The translations under genes were made by a program, and so were the position numbers. This document shows, piece after piece, positions 1-15,000 of a stretch of 64,000 bases of DNA. This DNA is from JACJVV01 sp047602755 (lineage in GTDB: Archaea; Nanobdellota; Nanobdellia; Woesearchaeales; JACJVV01). The stretch covers positions 124,001 to 188,000 of the forward strand of contig JBLKOM010000002.1 of assembly GCA_047602755.1 (NCBI GenBank), in the 5' to 3' direction. The notes under the pieces were generated by a model, which did not search any database, was not told where the DNA came from, and was given only the letters and a program-made list of their open reading frames with translations. Numbering within the stretch: position 1 is the stretch's first letter; each line of letters starts with the position of its first letter.

Positions 1-3000
1 GACCCACAAATTAAATCTATTGACTCTCGTCTTATACGTGTTTTTGCACGTGCCCCTCAAGCAGGCTTTTGTAGGTATTTATTAACAAAATGGCCTCCTA
101 ATAATTTTTTTTCTTATTTAAATTATGTTTTTACTGGTATTCCTACAACTACTCTTTCTGGTTGTGTAAATAATGCATATGGTCTACAGTGTCGTGGAGA
201 TATGGAATTCAATCCAAGCAAAAATGAGTTTGAAGTAATTGTTGATTTTAGGGACAGAGGAATATATCAGGATAACATATGGGAAAGAGATATGAATAAT
301 GAGGTTTACCTTACATATGGTGTTTATTGTACTGCTACTGATGGGTATCCTCCTGGTGTTTTTGGACGTGGTTCTGTAAGTTTTTATATTGATACTCTCC
401 CACCTAATGTTACTTCTACTTCAGGTTCATCAACAGGAACTCCAAATATAATTTTTGCAGATCAAAATAGTATTAATACAAGAAACACTGCTGGAACTAT
501 GACTATTAATTCACGTAATATTAGTATGTCATTTGAAACAAATGAACTTGCAATGTGTAAATTTCAAGAAACCAGTAATTGGGAAGGTGTTACGGGATAT
601 GATGGTATGACGAGAGATGTAAGTACAGATTTTGCTGAAACTCATCAAGTTTACTTTAATCCTTTAATAGGAATTAGGCGTACATTCCATATTGCATGTA
701 TGGACGTTTTAGGTAATAGAGATGGTGATCAACGTGTTGGCGGGTTAGTTCAAACACAAACTGCTTTCACACAATCTCGTACTGGTACTTTTTCTAATGC
801 TACTCACACCATTCTTTTTCTTCTTGAAGATCCAGATCCTGTAACAAATATAACTGTTAACGATACTCCAAATGACCATGGGCATTCTATAACTGTAAGT
901 TGGAAAAGAAGCCCACAAGATGGCCTTGGTGAAGATTATGTAACACGATATGAAATTTATCGTGTTCGTAGTAATTTTACGGATGCAAATTCTCTTAATA
1001 AGGTACAATTGGTAGAAGCAGCAGATGATCCAGATAATAAAAGTGTTGTCAGATTAAATGAAATTGTTCCAGCAAGGCGTGATCCTAATGATGATGGAAT
1101 ATATACTATTATAGATTCATCAATGGATATTGTAAATGAGGAAGATTATTATTATTACATTATGGCAAGATATTATAATGATACTTTTCCTCAAATAATG
1201 CAGAATGTAATGTATAATTCTTCATCAATTGCAGTAAGCGAAGCTGTACAAGCTATTGATAATAATGCTCCCCCACCACCAACTAATTTAAGGTTTGATT
1301 TTGCAATGGGTGATATTGAAGGAACAAAATTAAAACTACTTTGGGATTTATCAACTGATGATGGAAATAATTCAAATGATGTAACGCATTATACAGTATG
1401 GCGTGCAAGACAAGGAAGCCAAGAATACATACAAGAAATTTTCACACCTATTGCAAATTTAACAAATGGAACATCGTTTTATTTAGATATTAATGGTACA
1501 TTAACTAATTTCTCAACTATTGATGATGATGTTGAAGACCACATAGTTTATCGTAATGAAACATATTGTTATTTCGTACAAGTTACTGATAATGATGGAT
1601 TAACAAGTAATTCAACTGAAATATGCGGTTCGCCAAATGCACGTCCATTTTTTCATAATATGTCTTTAACTCCTGAAGATCCTAATAAATTAACACCTAG
1701 TTTATTATGTGAAGTTTTCATAAGTGACCATGATGGCAGTCCAGATTTACTTAATAATGTGAATATAACATGGGAAATTCTTCATATTGCAACATTTGAA
1801 AGAACAGTGATCAATGTTACACCTACATGTTCTCCTTTTTTTAAAGGTGATTTCCAGAATAGAGATTATGAAAACCTAACAACAGAATGTATTGCAGGTT
1901 TAACTAATGAATCTTACAATAAAGGTGATAAGGTATGGTGTAGAGTTACAGCATTTGATGGATATGAATTTGCAATTAATCTATCAGATAATTCTTCATT
2001 TAGTGAAAGAATTGTTTATATTAACAATAGCCCTCCTATTGCTAGAAATGTAAGAATTTTTCCAAATGATGCAGATCTTCCTCTAGGTTCTTCAAACTTG
2101 TTATGTGAATATGACTATTATGATATTGATGGTGATCCTGAAGATACTACTCAAGTTTCTTTTAAGTGGTATATTAATAATGATGGAATGAACCAATTCT
2201 TAGAAGTATTAGGCCAAGTAGGTCAAATTCTTCCACACCAATTTATTGACCAAAACGATGAAGTTATTTGTGCAGTTCAACCAAGAGATATTGATAACAG
2301 TTGGTTACAAAATCCATTAACTTCTCCTGTATTTTTTAATTCATCAGCTGTAAGAGTTAAAGATAATTCAATTCCACAAATTATCAATTATTTTGTTACA
2401 TATCCTTCGGGATTAGCAGCTATACCTGGTGAGGAAATAACATTTCATGTTCAATGGCGCGATATTGACCCTGACGATACTGTAAAAACTTATATATGTG
2501 ATGGATTTACAAGTAAAGAATTTCAATTCTCAAATGGTGATGACCACATTTCTTTTGGTGATAATGGGTCACAAAGTATTAATTCTACTTTTTACACAAA
2601 TAAAACTGGAAAATATGTTAGTACAATTTCAATAAAACCCTATAAATTTCAACGTTCAGGAAATTGGGTATATGCAGCAAGAACTGAAGTTGAATTAGGT
2701 GATGCTGATTATGGTCAAGCGATCGAATCGCCTCCTGACTCTTTTTATTTCTTCGATACAGATTTTTCAGGAATCTATACACCGGGTGAACCAATTGTAA
2801 ATTTAACTAATACTAGTATTCCAAGTCCTCAAGTATTCCATCCAAAAACACATGATGTTTTAAGGGGTCCTCCTCCACCTTTCCTTGCAACTTTAACTCC
2901 ATTAAACACTAGTAATCAAAAAGTAAATGGAACACCAACAGATTATGACCCAAGAAATTCCTCATTTCGATTATATCGTAGCACAGGGACTAATACTAAT

Positions 3001-6000
3001 TTTGCTGGTACAACTCGTCTAGAAGTTGTTGCAGAAGATGGAATGCATCATATTGATTTTACAATGCCTATATATGATATGTATGTTTATGAAGTTGCAA
3101 CTCCTGGTGCACAAATCACAAAAGATTCAATTTTAATAGCTAGGGATTTGAATAATATTTTCCAGCTTGGAAGATATAATCATTTTAGTCCTGAATATAA
3201 CGCACAACCTTTACCAAATATGCATTTGGCATTTGTTCTTTGTATTGATTCAGATGATAATGGAAAATGTGATGTTCATCCTTCAAATGGTGCCGACAGA
3301 GTTTATGTAAGGGCTGAAACAGATCCTGGGGATTATAGAGTGGAATATTACAATCCTGATAATGAAACACTTTACAATCCAGATATAATCATTAATTATG
3401 ATTTTGGATTAGAAGGTGGTTGTTTTGGAAAATTATATTGTGAAACAAGTGGTTTTTCACCAAATACTATTCAAACTTGTACTTATACAGTACAAGAATC
3501 TGATTTAGCAAATACTATTTATTATGTTAGAGTTTGTGATAATAGGGGTGCATGCAGTTTAGCAAGACAAGGCGATTTTAATGTTAGTGCTAGACCTTAT
3601 TTCATAGCTTCTGAAACACCAATTATTCTACCAGAAGATAAAACCGATAGATCATTTCCTTTTAATTATTCAACAACATTAAATTTAACTTGTAATGCAA
3701 GTTATTTTGCTCCTGATACAAAAATAAAATATGAACTACAATCAGACGGAACATGGGGTAATGGAACTTTTGGTGGAAATAATAATACAGCACCTACAAA
3801 TTTAACTTATACATGGTATAATAATAGAACTGGTACTATTCAAAAAACAAATTTCACATCTTCAACAATTCCTTATTACGAAACATCATTAGGGGAGTTA
3901 TGGGTATGTGAAGCTGAAGGTTTCAATCATTATAATATATCTACTGGGAAAGTAAATAGTTCAGCAGTTATTATAGGCTCAATTGTTGATCCACAAACAG
4001 CACCAGTCATTACACTAGTAACAACTAATAGTAATATTTCTCATCCTGTAAATGAGGGTGAAGAATTTACTTGGACTGTTCATTGGAATAATATGGGTAG
4101 TGATCTTGGATTTGTTTATGTATGTAACAGTAGTAATGCTACATTTTATGGTTGTAATGGTGTGGAATTAACAAGAGCAGAATTTGTTTCATCTCCTACA
4201 ACTTTGTCTTGGATAGTTGATCCATCATTATTAGGTAATTTTACAACTGTTGGGGATTACAACCTTAATTATACAATTGTTGTTACAGATACCTTTGGAA
4301 AGTTTGTAACATATAGTAATAATATAACACCTGACAGAAAAGATAATAATTTCTCAATCAATCATTTACCAGTAACAAGTATTCCTATTATTGATAAAAA
4401 CAGTGGTTATTTTAATTGTACATATGATATATGGGATTCAGATAATTCTACTACTAATTATTCAGTTTATAATACATCTAATGCTTCATTCTTTACAGAT
4501 TCAGCACCTAAACCAATAATTAAATGGTATCATCTTCAAAATAATACTTGGGTAAAACATAATTTTTCATTTAATGATAACATAATTCCTGAAGGTTTAA
4601 TAAAAAGTGGAGATACCTGGAGATGTGAAGTAACTCCATTTGATGGTTATGCATATGGTATCCCAAGAAACTCATCTATCGAAGTTTTTGAATTTACTGG
4701 TCCACGTATTCTTGATTGGACCGTAGGATATATGAATTCACCATTAGTTGCTATAACTCCAAGTTCGCCAGTTACATTAGGAGAAAAAATTTATGTTTCT
4801 GTAGATTGGCTTGATGCTAATGATGATACTGTAACTTTATATGTTACAAGTAGTGAAGATTTTAATATAGCTCATTTTTATGCAGTTAATACTTCTTCAA
4901 TAAGTCCAATTATAGCTTCATTTAATTCATCTGACTTATTAAACCTAGGAAACAGTTATAATTTTAGTGATCTAACATTCTTTTTATCAAATAGTGAGAA
5001 TGTTACACAATTAAATAATAGTAATTTTAGAAATTTTTCAGTTTATGTAAATAGAAGACCAACTATTACAGCTTCAAACATCAATCTTCATGTAAACACT
5101 TCATTTAATGCATTCTTTTGTGATGTAACTATTCTTCTGGATGATTATTTCGAAGATTACCAATATAAAAATGAATCTACAAAATATCTATGGTATGTTG
5201 ATTCAGGAAATGGTTATGTAGCAATGCCTCAGTACAATGTTTCGTTAATTCCTTTTGCTATTGCAAAACCAAATGAAAGATGGTTATGTCAAGTAACTCC
5301 TTGTGATAATTATGTGTGTGGTAATCCTGTTAATGCTTCAAAACATGTGACTATTGACCCAATTCATTTTGATAAAATGAATGCAACAATTTTTAGAAAT
5401 TTACAAGATTCACCTATTATTGTTTCTGCAAGTTCTCCTGCAACTCTAGGTGAATTAATCCAATTTTCAGTTACTACAACTGATCCTATTTTTGCAAGTT
5501 CATCAGCATCATTTACTATGTATGTATGTGAAACAAATGCTTCAAATTTATTAGGTTGTCTTAATCAAACTGAATATTGTAGAGCATCTACTACAACAAA
5601 CACTGCTTCTTGTACATTTAATACTAGCAATATTAATCTTAGCAAATATGATCTTCAAAATCAATATCCTAGATTAAACGAAATTAATTACACTATTATA
5701 TTGTATAATCAAGATGGTGTCTCATCAAATTATTTTAATTCAGAAAAACTAGGTATTGGAACTTTTAATATAAATCATGTTCCAAAAATTGATTCAATTA
5801 ATGTTGATATAAATACTACTGAAGGTTCATTTTATTGTAATGTTGCTATAAGTGATAAAGATGGAAATACAGTTGGTTCAAATAATCCATATGGTGCTAA
5901 TGAATTATTAACTAAATATTCATGGTTAGTTGATAGCGGTGATGGAAATGGTTTTGTTCTACGTCCGATACATGATGGACTTGATAGGATTTCATTTGCA

Positions 6001-9000
6001 TCAACTGCACCAGGAGAAAAATGGAAATGTCAAGCAACACCTTGTGATAATTTTGTTTGTGGAGTATCAAATATATCAGAAAATCATCAATCTTCAATTA
6101 ACCAAACACCTGGAATTGTAAATATACGTTTATTTAGTGTTGTTGATGGTATAGCTACTATATTAAATGAATCAAATCCAGCAATATATGGTGAGAATGT
6201 AAGAATTGAAGTAGATTGGGTAGATAGTGATCTTTATACAGACTCTGAAACAATAAGGATGTATGTTTGTGAAATGAATAATTCTAACCCTTCTGGTTGT
6301 TTTAATACAACAACTTATTGTAGTGTAACATCTTCTTCCACATCTGGCTCTTGTACATTTAATACTAGTATAATTAATTTGTCAAAATATACTAATCAAA
6401 ATAGAATAAATTATTCAATTGTTTTATATGACTCAGAAAATAAAAAATCAGGTCATTATTATTTGAATGATTCTGATGAAATAGAATCTGGTTTAGGTAA
6501 TTTTTATTTAAACAGAAGACCTGTTGTTAATTGGACTAATATCACTCCTACATACCCGACTAATGATCAACAATTAATTTGTAATTATGATATATACGAT
6601 CCTGATCAAGAAAATTCAAATAATACTTATAATTCTTCTGCAAATAATACTGTTTCCATTAGATGGTATCTTGATAGAAACAATTCAGGATTTCAGCCTA
6701 CACTTTATACAACAGCAACTATTACTCCAGATGTAACTCAAAAATTAGATAGGTGGATGTGTGAAGTTACAGCATTTGATGGTTTTGCATATAGCTTTCC
6801 AAAAATGTCTTCTAACTGGGTAACAGTAGGTAATCTTTATAATTATACCGAATATCCAAATATAACAAAAATATTAGTTTCAGCAAATTCTTCAAATCGA
6901 GCAACTGTTGGTGATAAAGTATTCTTTAGTATAGAATATACTCATGAAAATCTTCCTAATCAATTTGCAAGAGCATTTATTTGTAATTCAACAGAGTTCA
7001 TTAATAATACTGGTTGTGTGAATCAAAGTTTTGTTAACTTTATGAATTTTACAAAATCAAATCCAATCTTAGCAGAGTACACAGTAAAACCATCAGATAT
7101 TGCAACTTATGCTTCTTCAGGTGTTGTAAATTTTTATGTAATGGTTTGTGATGATTTTGGTCGTTGTTCAAATATTTCAAATAAAACTGGGCCATCTTAT
7201 ACATTTTATATTAATGACAAACCTACTTTTTATGAATCTCCTAACATAAATAAAGATGAAAACAGCGATAATTTAATATGTGAATTTCTTGTAAATCCTG
7301 GAGATATTGGTTCAGAGCAAAATTATTCAATATCTTGGTACAAACGAAATGCTTCCGTATCATTCTGTGGTGATGGTGTAATCGATTATCATCTTGGTGA
7401 AGAATGTGATGTTGGTGCTATGGACTTTACAACATGCTCAGGTTATAATGCAGCATTTAGACCAGGTGAGGGAACTTTACTATGTGACTATAATACCTGT
7501 CAATATGATACAAGATATTGTATTCCAATAAACCCTGAAGGAAATTATTGTGGTGATGGAATAAGAGCTGATTGGGAACAATGTGATGGAAATGACCCAG
7601 GTGAATGGTTATATCAATCATGTTCTGAGATTGGTAGTTTTACAGGGGGTTCATTATCTTGTAATGAAGATTGTACTTTAGATATCTCACAGTGTACAGG
7701 TGGAGCTGTGTCATTTTGTGGTAATGGGATTGTTGAAGAATTTGGTGGTGAAGAATGTGATGTTATAGATGGTCAAATTGTTGGTAAATATACTTCATGT
7801 TCTGACTTTCCTAATTTCTTGGGTGGTAATTTAAGATGTGATCCTTACACATGTAAATATGATGTCTCTGAATGTATTACAAGTGCAAATTTATATGTTG
7901 ATTTACAAGTTTATGATGTAGCAACTTTACCAGCATTAGCATATAGTCCTGGTGATGTTGTAGTTTGTAAAGTTACCCCATATGATGGATATAATTATGG
8001 ACTACCTGTTTTCTCACCAGAATATAATAGTGGAATAAGTTCAACTCCTATGATTACAAATATTACTGCATTCTTTAGAGATTCTAATAATACTGTAGTA
8101 ATAAATACTCCAAGTTCTCCTGTGGAATATGGTAAAATGATTAATATTAGTATAACTTGGCAAGATTTTGAACAATTTACTCCTGCAGGCGAAACTGCAA
8201 AATTCTTTATATGTGATTCAAGTATTTCAACATTTCAAGGTTGTTTAGGAGAAACTTATTGTAGCACTACTTTATCTCCTTCAAATCCTGCAATCTGTCA
8301 ATTTAATACTAGCTTGCTTAACACAAATTTAACTAATTTCACTTATCATGTACATGTATATGACTCAACTTTAAATCATTCAAATCAATCAGCACAATTA
8401 TATTTGAATAGATTACCTGTACTATTAGAATATAATATTACTCCGTCTGTCCCGTACACAACTGATAATTTAATTTGTGCTATTGAAACCGATAGCTATG
8501 ATGATATATCAAGTCCTAATCAAACTACATTATCAAATTACAATGATACATATGATCACTTTAGGTGGTTCTATCGTCGTAGTGGTGTATGGAATGAATT
8601 TAATTCAGGTGGAAATCCTAATATAACAAATTACTTTACACAACCTGGCGATGAATGGATTTGTCAAATCACTTTAAGTGATCCTTATGGTTCAACATCT
8701 CCTGTAAACACAACAAGTGTTTTCATTGTTGAATCAACTAATATATCCCAACCAAAGATTACTGAATTATATTTAATAAGTGATAATCCGCATTTAGGCG
8801 ATATCGATATAACATCATCAGGCACTGTAACAATATACAAACATGATAATACTACTAACGTAGGAAAAAATGTAAACTTTATTATAAATTGGGTTGATGC
8901 AGATCAATACACCCCAGGTTCAGAAAGTGTTAGATTATGGATTTGTGATAATAATAATTTTATACCTAATTCAGGCTGTGTTAATCGAACACTATATTAC

Positions 9001-12000
9001 CAAGATTATACATCTAATAAATCATTGCAGATACAATATACTGCACAAGAAATTGATAATAGCATACAAAATTTTTCAATCTTTATATGTGATAGCACAT
9101 TAAATTGTTCAACAGCAATATCAAATAATTTCACAGTTAATCACCCATTTGATAAATCTGTAAAACCTAATCTTATTGTCTCTACAAATATCCGTGGACA
9201 AGATTATTTGATTTGTGATTATGATACACCTTATACTTATAGCGGAGGTAATGGTGAAGATGAAGGTGTGGATATTGGAGACTATTTGCATTCTATCACT
9301 TATAATTGGTATCTTGATACTGGTAGCGGTTATCAAAGTTTAAATCTTAACTCACCATTCTATGATGACGAACTTAATTCAACGGACAAAATTAAATGTC
9401 AAATTTTTGCAACTGATGTATTTGGTTTTAATTCTGGTTTTATTAATTCAACAGTTCTAGACATGCAATCAGTTCCAATATTATGGCATCCAGTAAGTAA
9501 TATTACTTCAAATGGGTATTATATTATGTATGATGATGGACCACATGTCCCTTCCCCTAATAATATTACATTAATTGGTTATGTTCCATCAAATATTCGT
9601 CCTGACGAAATAGTTTCAAAAACATATCATGGATTCAATGTTCCTTATGATTCATCAACAAATACTCTAGAACCACTTTCAACTAAATTAGGTACTGCTG
9701 AAATAGTTGTATCAACACCAGCTAATGCTAATTTCATACTTGTTAATGATTATACTGGTATTAAAAACCATTTTAATAGTAGTACATTTTTAGAATTAGA
9801 AAACAACGATCGTGATTATTTTGAACGATTTGAAATTACTGGTGCTTATTCAACTTTACCTGGTGTTTACAGAATTGATATTTCTCCAAATATTACAAAT
9901 GCAACTATAGTAGGTAATGTAGTAACTGCATATAATAGTTCAAAACCATCATCATGGTTTAATTTAACAGTTGATGTTTCTGATGGAATTAATTATGTAT
10001 TTGTAAGATCAAATACTTCTAACGCTCCTTTAAGTCAAGCAAGAAGAGTTAACATTGGTTATGATGTTACAAGTCCAACGATTAATATTGAGAAAATACA
10101 AATACCTACTACAAACACTACACCAATCTTAAGATTTAATTTAACTGATGATACAGCAATCAACTTATCTTCATTAATGGTAAATGTTTCAAATGGTACC
10201 CACTATAGATATCATTTTAAATCAAACACTCAATTACCTGTAACACAATTAACTCTTCCTTCAAATATTAAAGAAGGACAAAAAATAACTTGCAATGAAA
10301 TAAATCAAACTGACCATGAATGCTTTGTAACTTTAAATGTAACTGAAATAATCAATCAATCAGATTATTATTATGTTAATATTACTGTATCTGATTTAAT
10401 TCCTAGAACCACAAGTAATAACACTACATTTAGAGTTAATTCAGGAGATTTACCAAAACCAGTTTCATTTGCAAGACCAGTACAAAATACACAAAGTCTT
10501 ACATTTGGTTTATTCTTTGATTACATTAATGCTACTGAGATTCAGTACGCGGTAGGAACTGCCCCTTACCCAGATAGTAGATGGAATATTACAAGAAGTG
10601 CAACAAATTATTCAGGAAAGGATGGTGGATTTACCATTTCCGATTTCACCAGCCTTTCCAAATTTGTTGACTATAATTACAACATCTACTACGATAATAC
10701 TGAACCAATAATAAATAGTACTAATTTATACCTAGAAAATATTTCAACTACAACAGTATTAAATAACGGAACAGGATTAAAAGCATTTACAGCAAATGAA
10801 AAAACAAATTGTACTCCTCCTTCTTTTGATCATACATGTGCAATTATACGCACAAATCTAAATGGAACAGTTGAAGTATTATATAATAATTCACCAATAA
10901 ATACTCCTTTAACTTTATATGATATCGATCTGACAATAAAATATTTCGACGCTAATAATAATAGTAGATACGACCCAGGTGAACCTGTTTTCCGCACAGA
11001 CTCAGCTAATAATTTCTCAATCACTAATATAACTGAACAATTAATAATTAACTCAAAACGAGCAGTTTTAACATTAAATTTACAAACTGATCCATTACCT
11101 TTACTAGAAAATGTTCCTTATAGAGTTGCTGTTAGATATTATGTTGCTTCTGAGGATTTGTGGTCAGATTGGACATTTACAAACCCTATTATATATAGCC
11201 CAAATTTTACTGCTCCTGACTTCTTTAAACCATCTGCACCTAAAGTTTATGATCGAAATATGACTCATAGTGAACCAAATGATCAAGTTGATTTAGCAAT
11301 CGATAATAAATTAAGATGGTACTGGACAGAATCTATTGCTCAAAATACACAGCATGGTGAAGAGATATTATACTATGAGTATGCGATAGGTTATCAACCT
11401 TATCCATTTGATGGATGGAATTCAGTATTGGATTGGACAAACGCTGAAAAAACAAGAGATATTTCTGCAGCAAACCCACTTAATGCTCCATATAATATAC
11501 TTCCATTAATAGTAAATCAGCAAACTTATTACTTAAGTGTAAGAGCCCGTAGTAGCTTTGGAATATATAGTGAAATTAGCTCTTCTGATGGTATTGTTTA
11601 TTATGACTTAACTCCACCAGAAATAAAAATTACGCAAGTTGCTAATATAACAAGTCCTTCAAATTACTTTACTATAAGGGAAGAAACTGCTAGTTTTATT
11701 GCAGAAATTTATTCACCAAATGAAAATATATCACAATGTGGTTTTTCAACATTTAGAGTTCCTTTTGATTCTAACTATAAAATTATGAATCAATGTAATA
11801 ATTCAAATGATCGTGAAGATAGAACTATAATTGAATGTAATTTAACAAATATGGATGGCACTCCATTACAAGAAGGAATACATTATTTCTATATTGCATG
11901 TTTAGATGAAAATGGAAATGCGAATACATTATCTAGTTCACTTCCAGACTCCCAAAAAACACAAATGATTACAATTGATTATTCATTCCCTAAATTTCCT

Positions 12001-15000
12001 GAAGTAATTAATGCTTCAGTATTTATTAGCAGTGATCGTGTTTTACCATCTCCACGAAATTATTCATTCTCTAATGAAATAGTTTATTGTAACTATACTG
12101 CAATAGATTACAATGGTGGTGGAATTGTCGATGCTACATTTAGATGGTATATTAATGGAACAGAATTACCTGTTTATGAAAACACCCCTTACCTTAATCT
12201 TTCAAAGTATTCAGTAAAACCAAATTATAATATTAGTTGTGAAGCTAGAGTACAAGATGCTACAGGAAGATGGAGCCAATATACCCAATCTAATAATTTA
12301 CCTGTAAACTACTCACGTCCATTCCAGTTTTCATTAGTATCACCTAATAATTTATATTCTAAAGCAACAGCAACATTAAGATGGAATTACTCCGGAACAA
12401 TAAATAATGATGAATTAAGTTATTATCTTATAATATATAATAAAACAAGCTATGGTAGTGTTGAAACATTAAATAATACTTTTGTTGCAAATATCAGTGG
12501 CATTAACAATAATTATACCTTACCATTAGATACAACACATAATATTAGTATTGATGGTGAATACATTTGGACAATTAAAGCATGTATTGATATTGATAAT
12601 AAATACAATTGTACTTATGCAAATAATAATATGTCTTTTGTAAAAGATACTACAGGTCCATTAGCGCAAATTCTAGTACCTGATAATCAATCAACTGTAG
12701 GTTCCAACTTTAATATAATTGCAAAAGTGAATGATTCAAATCAGCCTAATGTAAATGTATCAGAAGTTATTGCCATGTTCTTTAATACTACAACAAATGA
12801 TAATATCTTAAATGTAACAATGAATTTAGGAAATGATGGTTTTTATCATGCTACAATAGATGAAACGAATAATGAAAATATTACAAACGGAACATATGAA
12901 TTATTTATTTATTCAAAAGATACATTAGGTAATGATAATAACACAGGTAATGTCAATTTTACCATAAATATAAATACATTCTTCCCAATACTACAAATAG
13001 ACTATCCGCCTTGGGTGTTTAGAGAACAATTTTTGAATCATGATTTTGAATTAAATTTATCTGCATATAATGCAACCTGGGTAAGTTATACTATTATGAA
13101 TAATAAAACAGAAACAATAGTTATGAGTGACTATAAACAGTTTGTTAGTGAACGAAATTATAGTTTTAAAGATTTATTTAATATATCAGGATTAGCTGAT
13201 GGTTTTTATATAATAAATCTAAGTGGTGGAGATAAATTAGAAAATACTAAATCAAAATATTCTTGGTTTGTTATAGATACAACTCCTCCAAAAGTTTATT
13301 CATTAAAACAAAATTCTTCAGTTGCAATAGCAGCATCTGAAACAATTTGGATACATTGGGACAATAATTTGTTCAATGAATCTGATAATAGATTTGGAAT
13401 CAAAAATGTATCATTTTATTATAATGTATCAGATAGATGGGATAAAAATATTACTCAAGATAATTATTTAACTACACACAATCAATTTTTCGAAATTGCT
13501 TCTGACACTGTAGATATAACAATAAATAATTCAAATTATAGTTTTGTTTTACCTGCTAATTTAAATGAAAAATATAAAATTATTTATTGGTTTGGTTGTG
13601 CACAAGATTATGCAGGTAATGCAAATTGTTCTTCATTACAAAATGTTACTGTTATATCAGAATCCCCTATAATAAATCAATCTATTCAAGATATAATAAT
13701 GCAAGTACAATATGGGAATAATACTATACAATCAGATAATTATATTATGAATCCTAATAATACATCATTAAATCACTATTACGCTATAACTTTGCCTAAT
13801 GGTACTTTGCTTTATGATCCATTAAATAATGAAAGTTATACACGAGCATTACATGCTAAGTTTGATGGACTTTTGTTTTATGATGGAATGGATAATAATT
13901 CTGTATTAATTGAACGAGCTCATCAAAATTTATTAATTAATCCAAGTTTACATCATAATGAAACATTTAATGATTCAAATGGAACATATATTACAATTAA
14001 ACCAATTGGATGGAAATTAGTTAATAATGCTAATTGGACTAAATCTGATAGCTATGAATTACATGGTGAACCAAATGCAAGTGTTAATGTTAGTGCCAAA
14101 GGATATTTCTATCAAGATGTTAATGTATCTAATAGTACTGTATATTCTTTAAGTATGTATATGAAATCTGCTCACAATGATTCAACTCAAGTAACAGGTC
14201 GTTTACATATCAACTGGTATAATGCTCAAGGTCAATATCTTGAAAGTACTTTAAATTTAACATCTAATTTATCACGCCCAATTTTAACAAATGAATGGAA
14301 ACGTTATAATCTTACAACTACTTCTCCTCCAAATGCAAGAACAGCAAGAATATATCTAGATACAGATAGTAATGAAACTTGGGCATTGATTGATAATGTA
14401 GTATTTGAAAAAACAGATTATCCTACATATTATAATAAAGAAAATCATGATGATGGATATTTATCTTATCCAATTTTCCCATTCGCTGATTTCCCTGGAA
14501 GTAGACCATACTTAAATGCAACTCAAGGTACTTTACACATTCGTGTAAATGCAACATGGAATAATTCAGATTTTAGAACACGATATTTATTTGATGTGAA
14601 TAATAGTTTAGGAAATTTTGCTGCAACAATAGCTAGAAACTACAACACAAGTAGTGAGACTGCAAATTTAATTTTCTCATATGGAAATGCTTCAGTTTCA
14701 ACAGATATTAATTGGTCAAAAGACAAATTTGTAAATCTATCATTTACATGGAATGCTACCAACATTAGTATTTTTGAAAATGGTAATCTTTCAAACTTTA
14801 CAAATGGTACATTTAGTATTCCTAATTTTGTTAACTCTAATTATTTATTCATAGGATCAGATAAAAGTAAACAAAGGCAAATTGATGCATTGCTTGATGA
14901 GCTTGTTATTTTTGATTATGCAAAACCTAGTTACGAAATTGCATCAGATGTTTTAACAGTACCAATTAATCTTGAACGAGAGAATGAGTTTAAACTAATT

